64,000 bases of DNA from Benzoatithermus sp963720725 (GTDB lineage Bacteria > Pseudomonadota > Alphaproteobacteria > Geminicoccales > Geminicoccaceae): contig CAVRGN010000008.1 of NCBI GenBank assembly GCA_963720725.1, forward strand, positions 248,001 to 312,000, read 5' to 3'. Below the pieces are notes generated by a model, which was not told where the DNA came from, made no database searches, and saw only the letters and a program-made list of their open reading frames with translations. Below are positions 63,742-64,000 of this stretch, one piece after another; the first letter of the stretch is position 1; every line of letters starts with the position of its first letter. Both the position numbers and the translations under genes were made by a program.

Positions 63742-64000
63742 GTGCAGGTCCATCTGGAGGATGTGAAATAGGACGCGAAAGGCCCGGTGGACGAGGCTGC
63801 GCTGGAGGGACTGCTCAAGACCTACCGCTTGGTGCTCAGCCGGACCGACACCCGCTACGTCGCCTGCTCCGATCCCGCGGAGCGCGAGCGGGTGCGCACG
63901 AATTCCTCGAAAGGAAGCTGGGTCCGAGCGATGCCGGTTTGGACGAAGCGATCGAGTCGATCTGCGCCGCCATGCAGGCAGTTCGCACCAAGTTCCGCCT
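63742..64000 (+). pseudogene. DUF2853-like gene with an amber codon and a frameshift, cut by the window edge
   Basis: A GTG at 63742 follows AGGAG. It opens VQVHLEDVK, then TAG (63769-63771), then DAKGPVDEAALEGLLKTYRL, TDTRYVACSDPAERERVRT in the same frame. One missing T near 63903 shifts the rest; restoring it gives NFLERKLGPSDAGLDEAIES and AAMQAVRTKFR up to the window end. This is the DUF2853 pattern of about 110 residues. A change of TAC to TAG would explain the stop, since a Tyr fits here. Two lesions suggest a true pseudogene, but the end is not in the window. Confidence 0.65.

Noticed and set aside
63513..63818. 101-codon frame on the minus strand near the end
   Set aside because: It overlaps the start of the lipoprotein gene and the DUF2853 remnant and has no protein-like features.

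Overview
The window is GC-rich, gene-dense DNA on both strands, with many 1-4 bp start/stop overlaps and frequent GTG and TTG starts. Several features point to an alphaproteobacterium, probably a Rhodospirillales or Geminicoccales relative: a complete aapJQMP amino-acid ABC operon, a GguC/AraD1-type protein, two-subunit glycyl-tRNA synthetase, pyruvate phosphate dikinase, TlyA, and a LexA box of the GTTC-N7-GTTC type. The assignment to an order is inference.

Layout. 1-5081: end of an ABC-exporter-like gene, an exported unknown and a flavin reductase, a DUF1989-GcvT fusion, and a GguC-like FAH-fold enzyme. 5090-9183: an outer-membrane beta-barrel gene followed by a large caspase-fold lipoprotein. 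9410-12230: haloacid dehalogenase, methyltransferase, aquaporin Z, and an SOS-box-controlled small protein resembling uracil-DNA glycosylases without their catalytic motifs. 12298-14544: treZ and a DUF2934 protein. 14615-20695: a six-gene purine/allantoin catabolic operon. 20786-23183: a flavin reductase, a frame-disrupted LuxR-type regulator and a secreted unknown. 23354-25571: a low-GC accessory island with two unknown genes, then a decayed SMP-30 fragment and a REP-like repeat. 25632-30370: GFA protein, SMP-30 lactonase, aldehyde dehydrogenase, L,D-transpeptidase and GNAT. 30367-34898: GGDEF/EAL receptor, DsbA-like protein, tRNA-Pro and polyprenyl diphosphate synthase. 34954-43725: DUF2007, TrmN6-like methyltransferase, S49 peptidase, glyQ, glyS, ppdK and meaB. 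43722-49149: ygfZ, otsBA and katE. 49375-51580: small unknown genes, including an orphan tail-tube-like protein behind the aap operon (51585-55750). 55933-64000: metC, tlyA, SDR, Na+/H+ antiporter, DUF2231 plus a PQQ-type sugar dehydrogenase, small exported proteins and a broken DUF2853 gene at the edge.

How the genes fit together. The 8-oxoguanine deaminase, OHCU decarboxylase, allantoin-type racemase, PuuE allantoinase and allantoate amidohydrolase form most of a purine-to-ureide route; urate oxidase and HIU hydrolase are not in the window. TreZ, OtsA, OtsB and AqpZ suggest osmotic-stress physiology, and KatE fits a general stress response. GguC, the SMP-30 lactonase and the aldehyde dehydrogenase would suit oxidative sugar-acid catabolism, although they are not in one operon.

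Caution on sequence quality. glyQ, glyS, metC and the LuxR regulator all carry apparent single-base insertions in or next to short homopolymer runs. Two of these genes are normally essential, so the pattern looks more like sequence error than true gene loss. All functional calls come from reading translations and motifs; no database search was run.
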